Origin: Candidatus Zixiibacteriota bacterium
GTDB taxonomy: Bacteria > Zixibacteria > MSB-5A5 > SM1-73
Length of the DNA: 5,791 nucleotides
Assembly: GCA_023129805.1 (NCBI GenBank)
Contig: JAGMBK010000106.1
Location: 1-5,791 of the forward strand
Direction: 5' to 3'
Shown: piece after piece, positions 5,625 through 5,791 of the stretch
Numbering within the stretch: position 1 is the first letter of the stretch
Layout of the letters: every line of letters starts with the position of its first letter
Made by a program: the position numbers and the translations under genes
The notes under the pieces: generated by a model
Seen by the model: only the letters and a program-made list of their open reading frames with translations
Databases searched by the model: none
What the model was told of the DNA's origin: nothing

Positions 5625-5791
5625 GCCACTCGTTAATCCACGACACCGCTGGATATATTCATCGCAACCCGATTTCTCGCGAAATCGATTCTGTTTATAT
5701 GACACATGATAATCATTTGTGCAACCTTGTCAAGAATTTTTATGTTGTGTAAGGACCTCTCAGATGAGCGGACGCTCCCGTCTGGGGGTCT
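5625..5791. other. Intergenic region to the window edge; inverted repeats, no gene seen
   Basis: I see no supportable gene here on either strand, and no gene within 5452-5791 apart from the duplicated fragment. Inverted repeats are CGATTTC/GAAATCG (5670-5676 and 5681-5687, loop TCGC), ATGAT/ATCAT (5706-5710 and 5712-5716) inside an imperfect CACA...TGTG frame, and a larger imperfect hairpin at the edge. TTGTCA at 5727-5732 resembles a -35 box, but no good -10 follows at the right distance. This may be the leader of a gene beyond the window. Confidence 0.5.
5754..5790. repeat. Imperfect hairpin at the window edge
   Basis: GACC (5754-5757) pairs with GGTC (5787-5790), CAGA (5761-5764) with TCTG (5781-5784), and GAGCG (5766-5770) with CGCTC (5773-5777), with small bulges between. 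The window ends 1 nt later, so it is unknown whether a T-tract follows. It could be a terminator of a convergent gene, a dispersed repeat or a leader structure. Confidence 0.4.

Noticed and set aside
5212..5705. Long overlapping minus-strand open frames with repeated peptides (GRGLNPRP, LCVF/THPHNIF-like)
   Set aside because: They are antisense to the secA end and its duplicate, and the repeated peptide is just the reverse reading of the tandem copies. They have low-complexity residues, no recognisable domain and no ribosome-binding site.

Overview
The window holds four complete genes, all on the + strand: a DUF89/ARMT1-type metal-dependent phosphatase, a small FmdB-type zinc-ribbon protein, a class I SAM-dependent methyltransferase and a long SecA. 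The gaps between them are 78, 171 and 130 nt, so this is a loose same-strand cluster, not a tightly packed operon. Nothing links the first three genes functionally to SecA.

The organism is a bacterium of moderate GC content. The 1051-residue SecA has the insertions and motif wording I associate with the Bacteroidetes/Chlorobi and wider FCB assemblage: an enlarged charged N-terminal helical region, the WDMVPYDVQLIG wording ahead of an MATGEGKT Walker A, an enlarged pre-protein crosslinking region, and a Cys-containing insertion before GLRIIGTERHE. An uncultured FCB-type lineage is my best guess. It is an inference from family knowledge, not a demonstrated placement.

Layout: 1-149 is intergenic, with two adjacent perfect or near-perfect hairpins that look like dispersed intergenic repeats. 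150-1001 is the DUF89 gene. 1080-1274 is the FmdB-type gene, with a strong Shine-Dalgarno; small competing hairpins follow its stop. 1446-2165 is the methyltransferase, which has no clear Shine-Dalgarno. 2166-2295 holds a candidate secA promoter. 2296-5451 is secA. 5452-5791 has no intact gene; it contains a tandem duplicate of the secA 3' end, two very GC-rich hairpins and, towards the window edge, further inverted repeats.

The most unusual feature is the tandem duplication at 5367-5624. The last 27 sense codons of secA (the zinc-binding SEC-C tail), its stop codon, a short CA run and a GC-rich hairpin are repeated once, 130 bp downstream. The copies differ at five sites, all transitions; the four in the coding part are all synonymous. 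The second copy is in another frame, directly behind a TAG, with no visible ribosome-binding site. It is therefore probably a relic or an assembly join of strain variants, but the purely synonymous divergence deserves a check. I did not find a convincing new multi-gene system here.
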